Positions 51,659-61,402 of a stretch of DNA of 64,000 bases are shown piece after piece. Source of the DNA: a bacterium D16-50 (GTDB lineage: Bacteria > Bacillota > Clostridia > Lachnospirales > Lachnospiraceae); NCBI GenBank assembly GCA_003612485.1, contig RAZA01000006.1:124001-188000 (forward strand), in the 5' to 3' direction. Positions within the stretch are counted from its first letter, which is position 1, and the number at the start of each line of letters is the position of its first letter. The notes beneath the pieces are model-generated. The model did not search any database and was not told where the DNA came from. It saw nothing but the letters and a program-made list of their open reading frames with translations. A program made the translations under genes and the position numbers.

Positions 51659-51858
51659 AATCTAGCAAGTTTGTAGAAGAGTTAAAGGGCAAGTCCGTTG
51701 AGGAGCTGAATCAGGATCTTGTTTCTGCTAAGAAAGAACTTTTTAATTTGAGGTTCCAGAACGCAACCAATCAGCTGGATAATACTGCAAGAATCAAGGA
51801 AGTCAGGAAGAACATCGCCCGCATTCAGACAGTCATTACCCAGAAGGCTAGAGCATAG
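51655..51858 (+). CDS. rpmC: 50S ribosomal protein L29
   Basis: The 67-residue helical protein has [30 protein letters not shown] and [11 protein letters not shown], the L29 pattern. Start overlaps the rplP stop. Confidence 0.97.
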   Translation: MKSSKFVEELKGKSVEELNQDLVSAKKELFNLRFQNATNQLDNTARIKEVRKNIARIQTVITQKARA

Positions 51859-51884
51859 CTGTGTGCGGGGAAAGGAGATCAGTG

Positions 51885-52139
51885 GTGGAAAGAAATTTGA
51901 GGAAAGTTCGTGTTGGCAAAGTTACCAGCAACAAGATGGAGAAGACCATCGTGGTGGCCATCGAGGAGCATGTGAAGCATCCTCTATATAAGAAGGTCGT
52001 TAAGAGAACCTACAAGCTGAAGGCTCATGATGAGAAGAACGAGTGCAATATCGGTGATACCGTAAGGGTCATGGAGACCAGACCCTTGTCCAAGGATAAG
52101 AGATGGAGACTTGTTGAGATCGTAGAAAAGGCAAAATAA
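51885..52139 (+). CDS. rpsQ: 30S ribosomal protein S17
   Basis: The 84-residue protein has [21 protein letters not shown] and the end [18 protein letters not shown]. The GTG at 51885 is chosen because AAAGGAG lies 7 bp upstream; starts further up extend into non-family sequence. One of several GTG starts in this operon. Confidence 0.96.
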   Translation: MERNLRKVRVGKVTSNKMEKTIVVAIEEHVKHPLYKKVVKRTYKLKAHDEKNECNIGDTVRVMETRPLSKDKRWRLVEIVEKAK

Positions 52140-52180
52140 GGGGACCGCATTCTTTAGGATGACCGGTAAGGAGGAAAATC

Positions 52181-52549
52181 ATGGTTCAGCAGGAAACAAG
52201 ATTGAGAGTTGCCGATAACACCGGTGCGAAGGAACTGCTTTGCATCCGCGTTTTGGGCGGCTCCACGAGAAGATATGCGCATGTTGGTGATGTGATTGTT
52301 GCTTCCGTCAAAGATGCAACACCAGGAGGCGTTGTAAAGAAGGGTGACGTGGTTAAGGCAGTGGTGGTTCGCACCGTGAAGGAGGTTCGCCGCAAGGACG
52401 GATCCTACATCAGGTTCGATGAGAATGCCGCCGTAATCATCAAGGAAGATAAGACTCCCAGAGGAACCCGTATTTTTGGACCGGTAGCAAGAGAGCTTCG
52501 TGAAAAGCAGTTCATGAAGATCGTGTCTCTGGCTCCGGAAGTATTATAA
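52181..52549 (+). CDS. rplN: 50S ribosomal protein L14
   Basis: The 122-residue protein begins [20 protein letters not shown] and has [22 protein letters not shown] and [15 protein letters not shown], the L14 signature. AAGGAGG precedes the ATG. Confidence 0.98.
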   Translation: MVQQETRLRVADNTGAKELLCIRVLGGSTRRYAHVGDVIVASVKDATPGGVVKKGDVVKAVVVRTVKEVRRKDGSYIRFDENAAVIIKEDKTPRGTRIFGPVARELREKQFMKIVSLAPEVL

Positions 52550-52566
52550 GGAGGTGCCGTATATCC

Positions 52567-52872
52567 ATGATGAAGATTAAAAAGGGCGATACCGTGAAGG
52601 TGATCGCCGGCAAGGACCGCAATGCGGAGGGAAAGGTTATTTCCGTGGATGTCAAGAAGGGAAGGGTGCTGGTGGAAGGGGTCAACATGATCACGAAGCA
52701 TGCGAAGCCTTCTCAGGCAAATCCCAACGGCGGCATCATCCGGAAGGAAGCTCCTATTCATATTTCAAACGTAATGCTTGTCTTCAAGGGAAAACCCACC
52801 AGAGTAGGCTTCAAGTTTGACGGAGACAAGAAGGTTCGCTTTGCAAAGTCTACGGGCGAAGTAATTGACTAA
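52567..52872 (+). CDS. rplX: 50S ribosomal protein L24
   Basis: The 101-residue protein carries the KOW motif [20 protein letters not shown] and [20 protein letters not shown]. Two adjacent ATG codons (52567 and 52570) are both usable; AAGGAGGTG lies upstream. Confidence 0.97.
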   Translation: MMKIKKGDTVKVIAGKDRNAEGKVISVDVKKGRVLVEGVNMITKHAKPSQANPNGGIIRKEAPIHISNVMLVFKGKPTRVGFKFDGDKKVRFAKSTGEVID

Positions 52873-52913
52873 TCAAGCTGTGGAATGCACAGTTTAGGAA
52901 GGAGCAACGAGAA

Positions 52914-53456
52914 GTGGCTAGATTAAAAGAATTTTACTATGATACTATAGTAGAAGCAATGATGAAGAAGTTCGGATACAAGAACGCTATGGAAGTTCCG
53001 AAGCTGGAGAAGATCGTCATCAATATGGGAATCGGTGAGGCGAAGGAGAATGCGAAGGTTCTGGAGAACGCCGTTTCGGACATGGAGATCATCAGCGGCC
53101 AGAAGGCCGTTCTCACCAAGGCGAAAAAGTCCGTGGCAAACTTCAAGATTCGTGAGGGCATGAACATCGGCTGCAAGACCACTCTCCGGGGCGAGAAGAT
53201 GTACGAGTTTCTCGATCGTCTGGTGAACCTTGCCCTGCCCCGGGTACGCGACTTCAGGGGCGTCAATCCCAATGCCTTCGACGGCAGGGGAAATTATGCT
53301 CTTGGTATCAAAGAGCAGTTCATCTTCCCTGAGATCGAGTATGACAAGATCGACAAGACCCGCGGCATGGATGTGATCTTCGTGACCACTGCCAGAAGCG
53401 ACGAAGAGGCCCGTGAGCTGTTGACTCTGTTCAACATGCCTTTCGCAAAACAATAA
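52914..53456 (+). CDS. rplE: 50S ribosomal protein L5
   Basis: The 180-residue protein has [42 protein letters not shown] and [21 protein letters not shown] segments of L5. It starts with GTG after GGAAGGAGC. It binds 5S rRNA. Confidence 0.97.
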   Translation: MARLKEFYYDTIVEAMMKKFGYKNAMEVPKLEKIVINMGIGEAKENAKVLENAVSDMEIISGQKAVLTKAKKSVANFKIREGMNIGCKTTLRGEKMYEFLDRLVNLALPRVRDFRGVNPNAFDGRGNYALGIKEQFIFPEIEYDKIDKTRGMDVIFVTTARSDEEARELLTLFNMPFAKQ

Positions 53457-53470
53457 GGAGGGAAGTTCTA

Positions 53471-53656
53471 ATGGCTAAGACATCACTGAAAATAAAGCAG
53501 CAGCGCAAGCCCAGATTTTCGACGCAGGCGTATTCCCGCTGCAGGATCTGCGGCCGTCCCCACGCTTACTTGAGGAAGTACGGTATCTGCAGAATCTGTT
53601 TCCGCGAGCTGGCTTACAAGGGCCAGATTCCCGGTGTCAGAAAAGCGAGCTGGTAA
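53471..53656 (+). CDS. rpsN: 30S ribosomal protein S14, zinc-binding type
   Basis: The 61-residue short form has the four zinc cysteines [20 protein letters not shown]. No zinc-independent copy is seen in the window. Its last codons begin a 46-bp tandem repeat that runs through the spacer to rpsH. Confidence 0.98.
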   Translation: MAKTSLKIKQQRKPRFSTQAYSRCRICGRPHAYLRKYGICRICFRELAYKGQIPGVRKASW

Positions 53657-53795
53657 GGTGTGTGCAGGAGAGCGCACCGGACGCTCGCTTGCGAGCTGGT
53701 AAGGTGAGCGCAGGAGAGCGCGCCGGACGCTCGCTTGCGAGCTGGTAAGGTGAGTGCAGGAAAGCGCACAGGATGCTCGCCTGCAAGCTGGTAAG
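53645..53795 (+). repeat. 46-bp tandem repeat grown from the rpsN 3' end
   Basis: Units start at 53645, 53691, 53737 and 53783 (partial), each beginning GCGAGCTGGTAAGG (the last GCAAGCTGGTAAG). The first unit contains the final codons and stop of rpsN. Units 1 and 2 are nearly identical; unit 3 has more changes. Confidence 0.92.
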
Positions 53796-53810
53796 AAGGA
53801 GGAAAAGACA

Positions 53811-54212
53811 ATGACAATGAGCGATCCTATCGCGGATATGCTTACGAGAATCCGCAACGCCAATATGGCCAAGCACGACACGGTGGATGTTCCCGTTTCC
53901 AAGATGAAGGTGTCCATCGCGCAGATCCTCTTTGACGAGGGGTATATAAGCAAGTTTGACATTATCGACGACGGCAACTTCAAGTCCATCCATATGACTC
54001 TGAAGTACGGCAACGACAAGAGCGAGAAGATCATCTCCGGTATCAAGAGGATCTCCAAGCCCGGCCTGCGGGTGTATGCGGGCAAGGACGAGCTGCCCAG
54101 AGTTCTGGGGGGCTTGGGAATAGCGATTATTTCCACCAATCAGGGCGTCATCACTGACAAGAAGGCTCGCGAGCTTCAGGTAGGCGGCGAGGTGCTGGCT
54201 TTCGTGTGGTAA
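53811..54212 (+). CDS. rpsH: 30S ribosomal protein S8
   Basis: The 133-residue protein begins [20 protein letters not shown] and has [21 protein letters not shown] and [14 protein letters not shown]. The ATG at 53811 follows AAGGAGG, just after the tandem repeat; longer frames only translate the repeat. S8 binds 16S rRNA and is a known repressor of the spc operon in E. coli. Confidence 0.97.
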   Translation: MTMSDPIADMLTRIRNANMAKHDTVDVPVSKMKVSIAQILFDEGYISKFDIIDDGNFKSIHMTLKYGNDKSEKIISGIKRISKPGLRVYAGKDELPRVLGGLGIAIISTNQGVITDKKARELQVGGEVLAFVW

Positions 54213-54306
54213 GGTTCCGGATTCAGGAATCGGCAGAGGTGAGCTTGCAGGGCAGGCTCACGGAGGCAATGTTTTATTGGAGTTTAAGAATATAGGAGGT
54301 ACGGGC

Positions 54307-54849
54307 ATGTCGCGTATAGGTAGAATGCCAATCGCAGTTCCCGCAGGCGTAACTGTGGAGATTGCAGAAAATAACAAGATCACTGTGAAGGGACCTAAGG
54401 GGACGCTGGAGAGAGTGCTTCCCCATGAGATGACGATCACGCAGGAAGACGGGCAGGTGCATGTGAGCAGGCCCAACGACCTGAAGAAGATGAAGTCTCT
54501 TCACGGGCTGACCAGAACGCTTATCCATAACATGGTGGTGGGCGTCACCGAGGGCTACCAGAAGAAGCTGGAGGTCAACGGCGTGGGTTATAGGGCTGCT
54601 AAGGCAGGAAAGAAGCTGACCCTGAACCTTGGGTACTCCCATCCCGTGGAGATGGAGGATCCTGAAGGCATCGAGACGGTAGTAGAGGGACAGAACCTGA
54701 TCACCGTCAAGGGCATCGACAAAGAGAAGGTAGGCCAGTTCGCCGCTGAAATCAGGGACAAGAGGAGACCGGAGCCTTATAAGGGCAAGGGTATCAAGTA
54801 TGCCGATGAGGTCATCAGACGCAAAGTTGGCAAGACCGGTAAGAAATAG
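54307..54849 (+). CDS. rplF: 50S ribosomal protein L6
   Basis: The 180-residue protein begins [19 protein letters not shown] and ends with [20 protein letters not shown], both L6 signatures. ATAGGAGG precedes the ATG; a 94-bp spacer separates it from rpsH. Confidence 0.97.
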   Translation: MSRIGRMPIAVPAGVTVEIAENNKITVKGPKGTLERVLPHEMTITQEDGQVHVSRPNDLKKMKSLHGLTRTLIHNMVVGVTEGYQKKLEVNGVGYRAAKAGKKLTLNLGYSHPVEMEDPEGIETVVEGQNLITVKGIDKEKVGQFAAEIRDKRRPEPYKGKGIKYADEVIRRKVGKTGKK

Positions 54850-54869
54850 CAGATAAGGAGAGTATGAAG

Positions 54870-55238
54870 ATGGTTAGCAAGAAGTCAAGAAAAGAAGTTC
54901 GTGTTAAAAAGCACATGAGAATTCGTAACCGCTTCAGTGGCACGGCCGAAAGACCTCGTCTGGCTGTGTTCAGAAGCAATAATCATATGTATGCTCAAAT
55001 TATCGACGATACGGTTGGGAATACATTGGTATCCGCCTGCACTCTGGAAAAGGAGATCAAGGCAGAGCTTACGAAGACCAATAACGTTGATGCTGCGGCA
55101 TACCTTGGCACCGTAATCGGCAAGAGGGCCGTGGAGAAGGGCATCAGCCAGGTTGTCTTTGACAGGGGCGGCTTTATATATCACGGAAAGATCGCGGCGT
55201 TAGCCGAGGCGGCCAGAGAAGCTGGCTTGGAATTCTAG
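54870..55238 (+). CDS. rplR: 50S ribosomal protein L18
   Basis: The 122-residue protein has [23 protein letters not shown] and [20 protein letters not shown], typical of L18, a 5S rRNA binder. AAGGAG is 9 bp before ATG 54870 but only 3 bp before ATG 54864, so the former is preferred. Confidence 0.96.
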   Translation: MVSKKSRKEVRVKKHMRIRNRFSGTAERPRLAVFRSNNHMYAQIIDDTVGNTLVSACTLEKEIKAELTKTNNVDAAAYLGTVIGKRAVEKGISQVVFDRGGFIYHGKIAALAEAAREAGLEF

Positions 55239-55258
55239 GAAAGGAAGACGAACACACC

Positions 55259-55768
55259 ATGAAAAATACAATCATAGATGTAAGCCAGATGGAATTGACC
55301 GACAAGGTTGTAACCATTAAGCGTGTGGCCAAGACCGTCAAGGGCGGACGCAATATGCGCTTCACTGCTTTGGTGGTGGTGGGCGACGGCAACGGCCATG
55401 TGGGCGCAGGCCTTGGCAAGGCGGTAGAAATTCCTGAAGCCATCCGCAAGGGGAAGGAAGACGCCATGAAGCACATCGTCAAGGTTGCCATGGACGAGAA
55501 CAATTCGATTTCCCATGACTTCGTGGGCAAGTTTGGCTCTGCCAATGTTCTGCTCAAGAAGGCTCCCGAAGGTACGGGCATCATCGCAGGCGGTCCTGCC
55601 CGTGTTGTCTGCGAGCTGGCAGGCATCAAGAATATCCGTACCAAGTCTCTCGGATCCAACAATAAGCAGAACGTGGTTCTGGCAACCATCACCGGCTTGA
55701 GCCAGCTCAAGACGCCGGAGGAAGTGGCCAGGAGCCGTGGAAAGTCTGTGGAAGAGATTTTGGCATAG
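55259..55768 (+). CDS. rpsE: 30S ribosomal protein S5
   Basis: The 169-residue protein has [36 protein letters not shown] and [11 protein letters not shown]. The long purine-rich ribosome binding site GGAAAGGAAG lies 12 bp upstream. S5 helps decoding accuracy. Confidence 0.97.
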   Translation: MKNTIIDVSQMELTDKVVTIKRVAKTVKGGRNMRFTALVVVGDGNGHVGAGLGKAVEIPEAIRKGKEDAMKHIVKVAMDENNSISHDFVGKFGSANVLLKKAPEGTGIIAGGPARVVCELAGIKNIRTKSLGSNNKQNVVLATITGLSQLKTPEEVARSRGKSVEEILA

Positions 55769-55809
55769 GCTGAAGGCTTTGGTCCGGCAGCTTTGAAAGG
55801 AGAACAGGA

Positions 55810-55995
55810 ATGGAAGGAAAGAAGTTGAAAATCACTTTGGTAAGGTCCACCATCGGCGCGGTACGGAAGAACAAGGAGATTGTAGAGTCTATGGGGCTTC
55901 GCAAGATAGGCAAGTCCGTGATACTTCCTGACAATGATGCCACGAGAGGACAGATTCGCCTGGTGAACCATATGTTAAAGGTTGAAGAAGTATAA
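55810..55995 (+). CDS. rpmD: 50S ribosomal protein L30
   Basis: The 61-residue protein has LKITLVRSTIGAVRKNKEIV and LGLRKIG-like MGLRKIGKSVILPDN, the L30 pattern. AAAGGAG precedes the ATG. Confidence 0.97.
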   Translation: MEGKKLKITLVRSTIGAVRKNKEIVESMGLRKIGKSVILPDNDATRGQIRLVNHMLKVEEV

Positions 55996-56016
55996 TCAGA
56001 CAAGGAGGTGTTAGAA

Positions 56017-56454
56017 ATGGAATTATCCAATTTGAGGCCTGCAGAAGGTTCCAAGCATCACGATTTTAGGAGAGGCCGCGGCCATGCGTCCGGAAACGGC
56101 AAGACCGCAGGTAAGGGACATAAGGGTCAGAAGGCTCGTTCCGGCGCTCCCAGGCTTGGTTTCGAGGGCGGCCAGATGCCTTTGTACAGACGTATTCCCA
56201 AGAGAGGCTTTACCAATATAAACAGCAAGGAGATCGTTGCCATCAATTTGCGCGATCTTGAGCGTTTCGAGGATGGAACGACGGTGGACATAGCGAAGCT
56301 GAAAGAAGCCGGCATCGTCAAAAATCCCAGAGACGGGGTTAAGATACTCGGAAATGGAGAATTAACCAAAAAACTCAATGTAAAGGTGAATGCATTCAGT
56401 GCATCCGCAAAGGAGAAGATTGAGGCGCTTGGTGGAACAGCAGAGGTGATGTAA
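56017..56454 (+). CDS. rplO: 50S ribosomal protein L15
   Basis: The 145-residue protein begins [20 protein letters not shown] and has [21 protein letters not shown] and [19 protein letters not shown] precedes ATG 56017. Its stop overlaps the secY start. Confidence 0.97.
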   Translation: MELSNLRPAEGSKHHDFRRGRGHASGNGKTAGKGHKGQKARSGAPRLGFEGGQMPLYRRIPKRGFTNINSKEIVAINLRDLERFEDGTTVDIAKLKEAGIVKNPRDGVKILGNGELTKKLNVKVNAFSASAKEKIEALGGTAEVM

Positions 56455-57767
56455 TGCTTACAACGCTGAAGAACGCTTTCAAAATTAAAGAGCTCAGGGG
56501 CAAGATTTTCTTTACTTTCGTCATGCTGGTTGTGATCCGTATCGGATCACAGCTGCCTGTGCCCGGCGTGAACGGCGAGTTTTTCAGAAGCTGGTTCGAA
56601 GGCCAGGCAAATGGGGCCTTTAATTTCTTTGATGCGATTACGGGTGGTTCTTTCATCAATATGTCCATTCTGGCCTTGAACATCAACCCTTACATCACAT
56701 CATCCATCATTATGCAGCTGCTTACCATTGCGATCCCCAAACTGGAGGAAATGCAGAGGGACGGCGAGGATGGAAGGAAGAAGATCACGGCCATAACGAG
56801 ATACGTGACCATTGTGCTTGCGCTGATTCAGTCCACTGCCATGGCCGTTGCTTTCGGAAGGCAGGGGTATCTGCTGGAATATAATGCGTTGAGCGTGATC
56901 TCAGCGGTTGCCACGCTTACGGCAGGCAGCGCGTTCCTGATGTGGGTGGGCGAGAGGATCACGGAAAAGGGCATTGGAAACGGTATATCCATCGTTCTGG
57001 TCATCAACATCATTTCAAGGCTTCCGGAGGATCTGAAGAATCTGTTCGAGCAGTTCGTGTTCGGCAAGGCGCCTGCCACGGCGGTTCTGGCGGCGGCAGT
57101 CATCATCGCCATCATCGTGGGCATGGTTGTGCTGGTGATCATTCTGAACGACGGTGTGCGCAGGATTCCTGTGCAGTACGCCAACAAGGTGCAGGGACGG
57201 AAGATGGTGGGAGGACAGACATCCAACATTCCCCTGAAGGTGAATACCGCGGGCGTTATTCCGGTAATATTTGCCCAGTCGCTGATGCAGATGCCAATTA
57301 TGATTTCGTCATTTGCAGGCTACAATGGGACGGGCGCATGGAGCGAGATCCTGAAATATCTGAATTCGGCCACATGGTGCAATCCCAGCGACCTGAAGTA
57401 TACGGTGGGTCTGCTGGTGTATGTTGTGCTGATTATTCTCTTTGCATATTTTTACACTTCAATTACCTTTAACCCGCTGATGATCGCGGACAACATGAAG
57501 AAGCAGGGCGGCTTCATTCCGGGCATAAGGCCGGGAAAGCCCACCAGCGACTATCTGAACGGGGTACTGAACTACATCGTATTCATCGGTGCTGCAGGCC
57601 TCACGGTAGTGGCGGTTCTTCCCTATGTGTTCAACGGTATCTTCAAGGCCAGTGTCTCTTTCGGCGGAACGAGTCTTATCATCATCGTCAGCGTAGTGCT
57701 GGAGACCATGAAGCAGATGGAGTCTCAGATGCTGGTGCGGAATTACAAAGGCTTTTTGGAGAAGTAG
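56454..57767 (+). CDS. secY: Preprotein translocase subunit SecY
   Basis: The 437-residue protein has ten membrane helices and the SecY signatures: KIFFTFVMLVVIRIGSQLPVPG near the N-terminus, FFDAITGGSF plug region, QLLTIAIP, and the C-terminal YNGVLNYI-like SDYLNGVLNYIVFIGA plus MKQMESQMLVRNYKGFL. It forms the Sec channel. It is coupled to rplO (TAATG) and followed by a hairpin and a new promoter for adk. Confidence 0.98.
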   Translation: MLTTLKNAFKIKELRGKIFFTFVMLVVIRIGSQLPVPGVNGEFFRSWFEGQANGAFNFFDAITGGSFINMSILALNINPYITSSIIMQLLTIAIPKLEEMQRDGEDGRKKITAITRYVTIVLALIQSTAMAVAFGRQGYLLEYNALSVISAVATLTAGSAFLMWVGERITEKGIGNGISIVLVINIISRLPEDLKNLFEQFVFGKAPATAVLAAAVIIAIIVGMVVLVIILNDGVRRIPVQYANKVQGRKMVGGQTSNIPLKVNTAGVIPVIFAQSLMQMPIMISSFAGYNGTGAWSEILKYLNSATWCNPSDLKYTVGLLVYVVLIILFAYFYTSITFNPLMIADNMKKQGGFIPGIRPGKPTSDYLNGVLNYIVFIGAAGLTVVAVLPYVFNGIFKASVSFGGTSLIIIVSVVLETMKQMESQMLVRNYKGFLEK

Positions 57768-57789
57768 GCCATATGTGTATGGTGCAGGA

Positions 57790-57827
57790 AACTGGTACAC
57801 TGAGGGGAGACCCAAGGTGTGCCAGTT
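57790..57827 (+). other. Hairpin in the secY-adk spacer
   Basis: AACTGGTACAC (57790-57800) pairs with GTGTGCCAGTT (57817-57827) with one mismatch. No T-run follows, so it may be a processing or attenuation structure rather than a full terminator. Confidence 0.5.
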
Positions 57828-57873
57828 ATTTCGTTGGATCCGGTATTTTTGGGAATTATATGAATTTTGTGTA

Positions 57874-57902
57874 TTGCAAATCCGCCGGAAACTATGTACA
57901 AT
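57874..57902 (+). promoter_or_regulatory. Sigma-A promoter of adk-map-infA
   Basis: TTGCAA (57874-57879) and TACAAT (57897-57902) are 17 bp apart, about 80 bp before adk. Confidence 0.65.
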
Positions 57903-57985
57903 AGGAAAAGAGTCTGTGGCTGCGGGGCATCTATGGATTCTTTTGTGGTTGGCATGTGCGCAGAAGCGTATAGGGAGGTATAAGG

Positions 57986-58630
57986 ATGAAGATAGTCATG
58001 TTGGGTGCGCCTGGCGCCGGAAAGGGAACGCAGGCGAAGATGATCGCGGAGGAGTACGGTATTCCCCATGTGTCCACGGGGGATATTTTCCGGGCGAATG
58101 TGAGCAAAGGGACGCAGCTGGGGGTGGAGGCCAAGAAGTACATGGATCAGGGCCTTCTGGTGCCGGATGAGCTTACCGTGAAGATCCTTCTGGACCGTGT
58201 GGCCAAGGAGGACTGTGCAGGAGGCTATGTGCTGGACGGTTTCCCCAGAACAATCCCTCAGGCGCAGGTGCTTGACGAGGCTCTGGATAAGCTGGGCGAA
58301 AAGCTTGATTATGCCATTGACGTAGATGTGCCGGACGAAAACATCGTCAGGAGAATGTCGGGAAGGCGCGCCTGCCTGAAATGCGGGGCGACCTATCATG
58401 TGGAGCATATTCCTCCCAAGAAGGAGGGCGTCTGCGACGGCTGCGGCAGCGAGCTGGTGCTGCGGGACGACGATAAGGCTGAGACCGTCTCCAACCGCCT
58501 CAAGATATACCACGACCAGACCCAGCCTCTGATCGACTATTATACCCAGAAGGGCATTCTCAAGACCGTGGACGGAACCATGGACATGAAGGATGTGTTC
58601 GGGGCCATCAAGAATATACTTGCAGAGTAA
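57986..58630 (+). CDS. adk: Adenylate kinase (zinc-lid form)
   Basis: The 214-residue enzyme has the P-loop GAPGAGKGTQAK, the AMP site HVSTGDIFRANV and DGFPRTIPQA. The lid carries four cysteines (CLKCG and CDGCG), the structural zinc site common in Gram-positive Adk. It interconverts ATP, ADP and AMP. It sits in its usual place after secY but with its own promoter. Confidence 0.97.
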   Translation: MKIVMLGAPGAGKGTQAKMIAEEYGIPHVSTGDIFRANVSKGTQLGVEAKKYMDQGLLVPDELTVKILLDRVAKEDCAGGYVLDGFPRTIPQAQVLDEALDKLGEKLDYAIDVDVPDENIVRRMSGRRACLKCGATYHVEHIPPKKEGVCDGCGSELVLRDDDKAETVSNRLKIYHDQTQPLIDYYTQKGILKTVDGTMDMKDVFGAIKNILAE

Positions 58631-58659
58631 GGCAGCGCCGGAAGGAAAATGATTGTGCC

Positions 58660-59412
58660 ATGGGAATAATAATTAAGACGGAAAAACAGATCGAGCTGAT
58701 AAGAGAATCCTGCAGGCTGCTGGCCATCGTGCATCAGGAGCTGGAGGAATTCATTCGACCGGGCATATCCACCAAGGAGATCGACATTAAGGGCGACTCT
58801 TGCATCCGCAAACTGGGAGGAATCCCGAACTTTCTGCACTACAACGGGTATCCGGCCAGTATCTGCGTGTCGGTGAACGACGAGGTGGTGCATGGGATAC
58901 CCAATAAGCACCGCATTCTGGAGGAGGGCGACATTGTCAGCCTGGATGCGGGGATGATCTATCAGGGATATCATTCGGACGAGGCCAGAACCCATGGGGT
59001 GGGAAAGATCAGCGCCGAGGCCCAGAAGCTTATCGACGTGACCAGAGAGAGCTTTTTCGCGGGCTTGAAGATGGCGAAGGCAGGGAACCATCTCTTTGAC
59101 ATCTCCAACGCCATTGCGGCCTATGTGAAGCCCTACGGCTACGGCATCGTGCGGGAGCTTGTGGGCCATGGCGTGGGAACCAAGCTCCACGAGGATCCCC
59201 AGATCCCCAATTTCGCCCAGACCCGCAGGGGACCTAAGCTCCGGCCGGGAATGACTCTTGCGGTGGAGCCTATGATCAACATGGGCAGAGCGGACGTGGA
59301 ATGGCTTGACGATAATTGGACCGTTGTGACCGAGGACGGCTCCTGGTCCGCCCATTACGAGAACACGATTCTGATCACCGAGGGAGAGCCGGAGATCCTG
59401 ACACGCTGCTGA
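58660..59412 (+). CDS. map: Methionine aminopeptidase type I
   Basis: The 250-residue enzyme has the metal ligands of the pita-bread fold: LDAGMIYQGYHSDEAR (two Asp), GHGVGTKLHE (His), LAVEPMIN (Glu) and YENTILITEG (Glu), plus the substrate His in EVVHGIPN. It removes the initiator Met. Start at 58660 agrees with family length; the ribosome binding site (GGAAGG) is rather distant. Confidence 0.96.
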   Translation: MGIIIKTEKQIELIRESCRLLAIVHQELEEFIRPGISTKEIDIKGDSCIRKLGGIPNFLHYNGYPASICVSVNDEVVHGIPNKHRILEEGDIVSLDAGMIYQGYHSDEARTHGVGKISAEAQKLIDVTRESFFAGLKMAKAGNHLFDISNAIAAYVKPYGYGIVRELVGHGVGTKLHEDPQIPNFAQTRRGPKLRPGMTLAVEPMINMGRADVEWLDDNWTVVTEDGSWSAHYENTILITEGEPEILTRC

Positions 59413-59527
59413 GAAGGCTTTTGCGCCAGAGGCCGGGGTATTTGGGTGGTGCCGGGCAGGAAGACGGAGAAGCGGAGCCAAAAGGAGATGCTTTTGCAGC
59501 AGAGGGGGCCGGGACGGAGGACATGGT

Positions 59528-59785
59528 ATGATAGGACATCTGGCTACGTCCAGAGCGGGGCATGACAAGGACAGATTGTATGTGATCGTGGCGCGGGAGG
59601 GAGATTATTACTTTTTGTGCGACGGGGATCTGAGGCCGCCCCACAAGCCGAAGAAGAAGCGGATCAGGCATGTACAGCTCATTGGGGAGACGGTGGAAGA
59701 GACGCTTCTTGACAAGCTGCTGGCCGGACGGAAGGTATATGCGGAAGAGATCAAGTATGCATTGAAGCAGTATAGAGCAAAATGA
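59528..59785 (+). CDS. KOW-domain RNA-binding protein (L14e-like)
   Basis: The 85-residue protein has a short SH3-like KOW fold ([32 protein letters not shown] over its strands) and the basic [16 protein letters not shown]. Small proteins of this kind stand between map and infA in many Clostridia and resemble eukaryotic/archaeal L14e. The ribosomal or RNA target is not known to me. The start is an ATG in the context of GGACATGGT. Confidence 0.85.
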   Translation: MIGHLATSRAGHDKDRLYVIVAREGDYYFLCDGDLRPPHKPKKKRIRHVQLIGETVEETLLDKLLAGRKVYAEEIKYALKQYRAK

Positions 59786-59804
59786 TTTTATATGGAGGAA
59801 GTCT

Positions 59805-60023
59805 ATGTCGAAGAGTGATGTGATCGAGATTGAAGGAACCGTCGTGGAAAAGCTGCCCAACACTATGTTTCAGGTAGAGCTGGAGAACGGACATCGTGTG
59901 CTGGCGCATATCAGCGGCAAGCTGCGTCAGAATTTCATCCGGATTCTGCCCGGCGACAAGGTGACTCTGGAGCTTTCGCCCTACGATCTGACGAAGGGGC
60001 GGATTATCTGGAGGGATAAGTAG
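59805..60023 (+). CDS. infA: Translation initiation factor IF-1
   Basis: The 72-residue OB-fold protein has [41 protein letters not shown] and [11 protein letters not shown], essentially the full family pattern. It occupies the A site during initiation. Confidence 0.98.
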   Translation: MSKSDVIEIEGTVVEKLPNTMFQVELENGHRVLAHISGKLRQNFIRILPGDKVTLELSPYDLTKGRIIWRDK

Positions 60024-60062
60024 AAAAGCGTGGAAAAGCTTGAAAATATTTAATAAAAAAGA

Positions 60063-60091
60063 TTGCAAACAAGTTTTTCCTATGCTATAAT
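60063..60091 (+). promoter_or_regulatory. Sigma-A promoter before rpmJ
   Basis: TTGCAA (60063-60068) and TATAAT (60086-60091) are 17 bp apart, with TG one base before the -10. It allows separate transcription of rpmJ-rpsM-rpsK-rpsD-rpoA-rplQ. Confidence 0.7.
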
Positions 60092-60124
60092 ACGAAATGG
60101 TCTTTTTTGAAAGGAGGGTTTAAC

Positions 60125-60238
60125 GTGAAGGTTAGATCATCAGTAAAACCGATTTGCGAAAAGTGCAAAATCATCAAGCGGAAAGGACGCATCAGAGTGA
60201 TCTGCGAGAATCCGAAACACAAGCAGAGACAAGGATAA
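60125..60238 (+). CDS. rpmJ: 50S ribosomal protein L36
   Basis: The 37-residue protein has the L36 signature: [20 protein letters not shown] and [13 protein letters not shown], with the zinc ligands Cys11, Cys14, Cys27 and His32. It starts with GTG after AAAGGAGG. Too short for ordinary ORF filters but unmistakable. Confidence 0.97.
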   Translation: MKVRSSVKPICEKCKIIKRKGRIRVICENPKHKQRQG

Positions 60239-60605
60239 TCACCGCTTGCCGGGGCCTTAGGCAGGTTAAGTGAGTTCTTGTCCGGTTATTATGTGCGGCT
60301 GAACCAATGCTCAAAGTATGCGTGTCAGTGCCGCTTCGTTTCAGGGAGGCTCTTCCGGCATGTTGGGGAGGACGCCTGCTGGCGGGTATGCTTTGAGCAT
60401 TGATTATCATAAGACTGGGATAGGGCTTACAGGAGATTACTTCTTGATACCATGGCGCTTTGACAGGCGCCGCGGAAAAATCGGATCGGATCAGACGGAC
60501 TGAGCGGCCGGTTGGGTGAGAGCCCCAATCAATTAGTAAGAGAGGCGCAGACTGGAGAACCAGAGAATGCGCAGAGCGGAAACGCAAAGAATGGAGGAAA
60601 CGTAA
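60239..60605 (+). ncRNA. Structured 366-bp spacer between rpmJ and rpsM
   Basis: No gene is present. A perfect 12-bp inverted repeat, CAATGCTCAAAG (60305-60316) with CTTTGAGCATTG (60391-60402), encloses about 74 bases that themselves contain GC-rich hairpins. Further stems occur downstream (GGCGC/GGCGCC near 60451, TTGGG/CCCCAA near 60513-60530). The ribosome binding site GGAGG of rpsM ends it. This looks like a cis-regulatory leader of the alpha operon. Confidence 0.5.
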
Positions 60606-60977
60606 ATGGCTCGTATCGCAGGTGTTGACTTACCCAGAGAGAAACGAATTGAGATCGGACTGACCTATGTCTATGGAATCGGCAGAACCACCTCTAACAA
60701 GATTTTGGCGGAGGCTGGCGTGAATCCCGATACCAGAGTCAGGAATATCACCGACGACGAAGTGAGGAAGATCGCAGAGGCTATCGAGAAGCTGGGCGTA
60801 GTGGTGGAAGGTGATCTGAGGCGTGAGGTAGCCCTGAACATCAAGAGACTTCAGGAGATCGGCTGCTATCGCGGCATCCGCCATCGTAAGGGACTGCCCG
60901 TGCGCGGACAGAATACCAAGAACAATGCCAGAACCCGCAAGGGTCCCAAGAGGACTGTTGCCAACAAGAAAAAGTAA
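60606..60977 (+). CDS. rpsM: 30S ribosomal protein S13
   Basis: The 123-residue protein begins [20 protein letters not shown] and ends with [19 protein letters not shown], both S13 signatures. It contacts the 50S subunit. AATGGAGGAAACGTAA precedes the ATG. Confidence 0.98.
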   Translation: MARIAGVDLPREKRIEIGLTYVYGIGRTTSNKILAEAGVNPDTRVRNITDDEVRKIAEAIEKLGVVVEGDLRREVALNIKRLQEIGCYRGIRHRKGLPVRGQNTKNNARTRKGPKRTVANKKK

Positions 60978-61006
60978 AAAATTGCGAGAAAGTAGGTTAG
61001 TTTGAA

Positions 61007-61402
61007 ATGGCGAAACAAGTTGCAAAAAAAGTGACAAAGAAGCGCATTAAGAAAAACGTTGAACGCGGACAAGCGCATATCCAGTCGTCCTTCAACAATA
61101 CCATCGTTACGTTGACGGATACGGAGGGCAATGCTCTCAGCTGGGCAAGCGCCGGTGGTCTGGGATTTAGAGGTTCAAGGAAATCTACTCCGTATGCCGC
61201 GCAGATGGCGGCAGAGACGGCCACGAAGGCCGCTCTCATCCATGGACTGAAGTCTGTGGACGTGTTTGTGAAGGGACCCGGTTCGGGACGTGAGGCGGCC
61301 ATCAGAGCCCTCTCCGCATGCGGACTGGAGGTTCAGAGCATCCGGGACGTGACTCCCGTTCCCCATAACGGATGCCGCCCGCCGAAGCGCCGTCGTGTCT
61401 AA
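61007..61402 (+). CDS. rpsK: 30S ribosomal protein S11
   Basis: The 131-residue protein has [40 protein letters not shown] and [18 protein letters not shown], the S11 pattern. A 128-bp spacer with a GCTGCG/CGCAGC hairpin (about 61440-61456) separates it from rpsD. Confidence 0.98.
   Translation: MAKQVAKKVTKKRIKKNVERGQAHIQSSFNNTIVTLTDTEGNALSWASAGGLGFRGSRKSTPYAAQMAAETATKAALIHGLKSVDVFVKGPGSGREAAIRALSACGLEVQSIRDVTPVPHNGCRPPKRRRV

Noticed and set aside
53645..53795. Possible CRISPR or integron-like repeats in the ribosomal operon
   Set aside because: Units are head to tail with no spacers and start from the rpsN stop region, so simple tandem duplication explains them.
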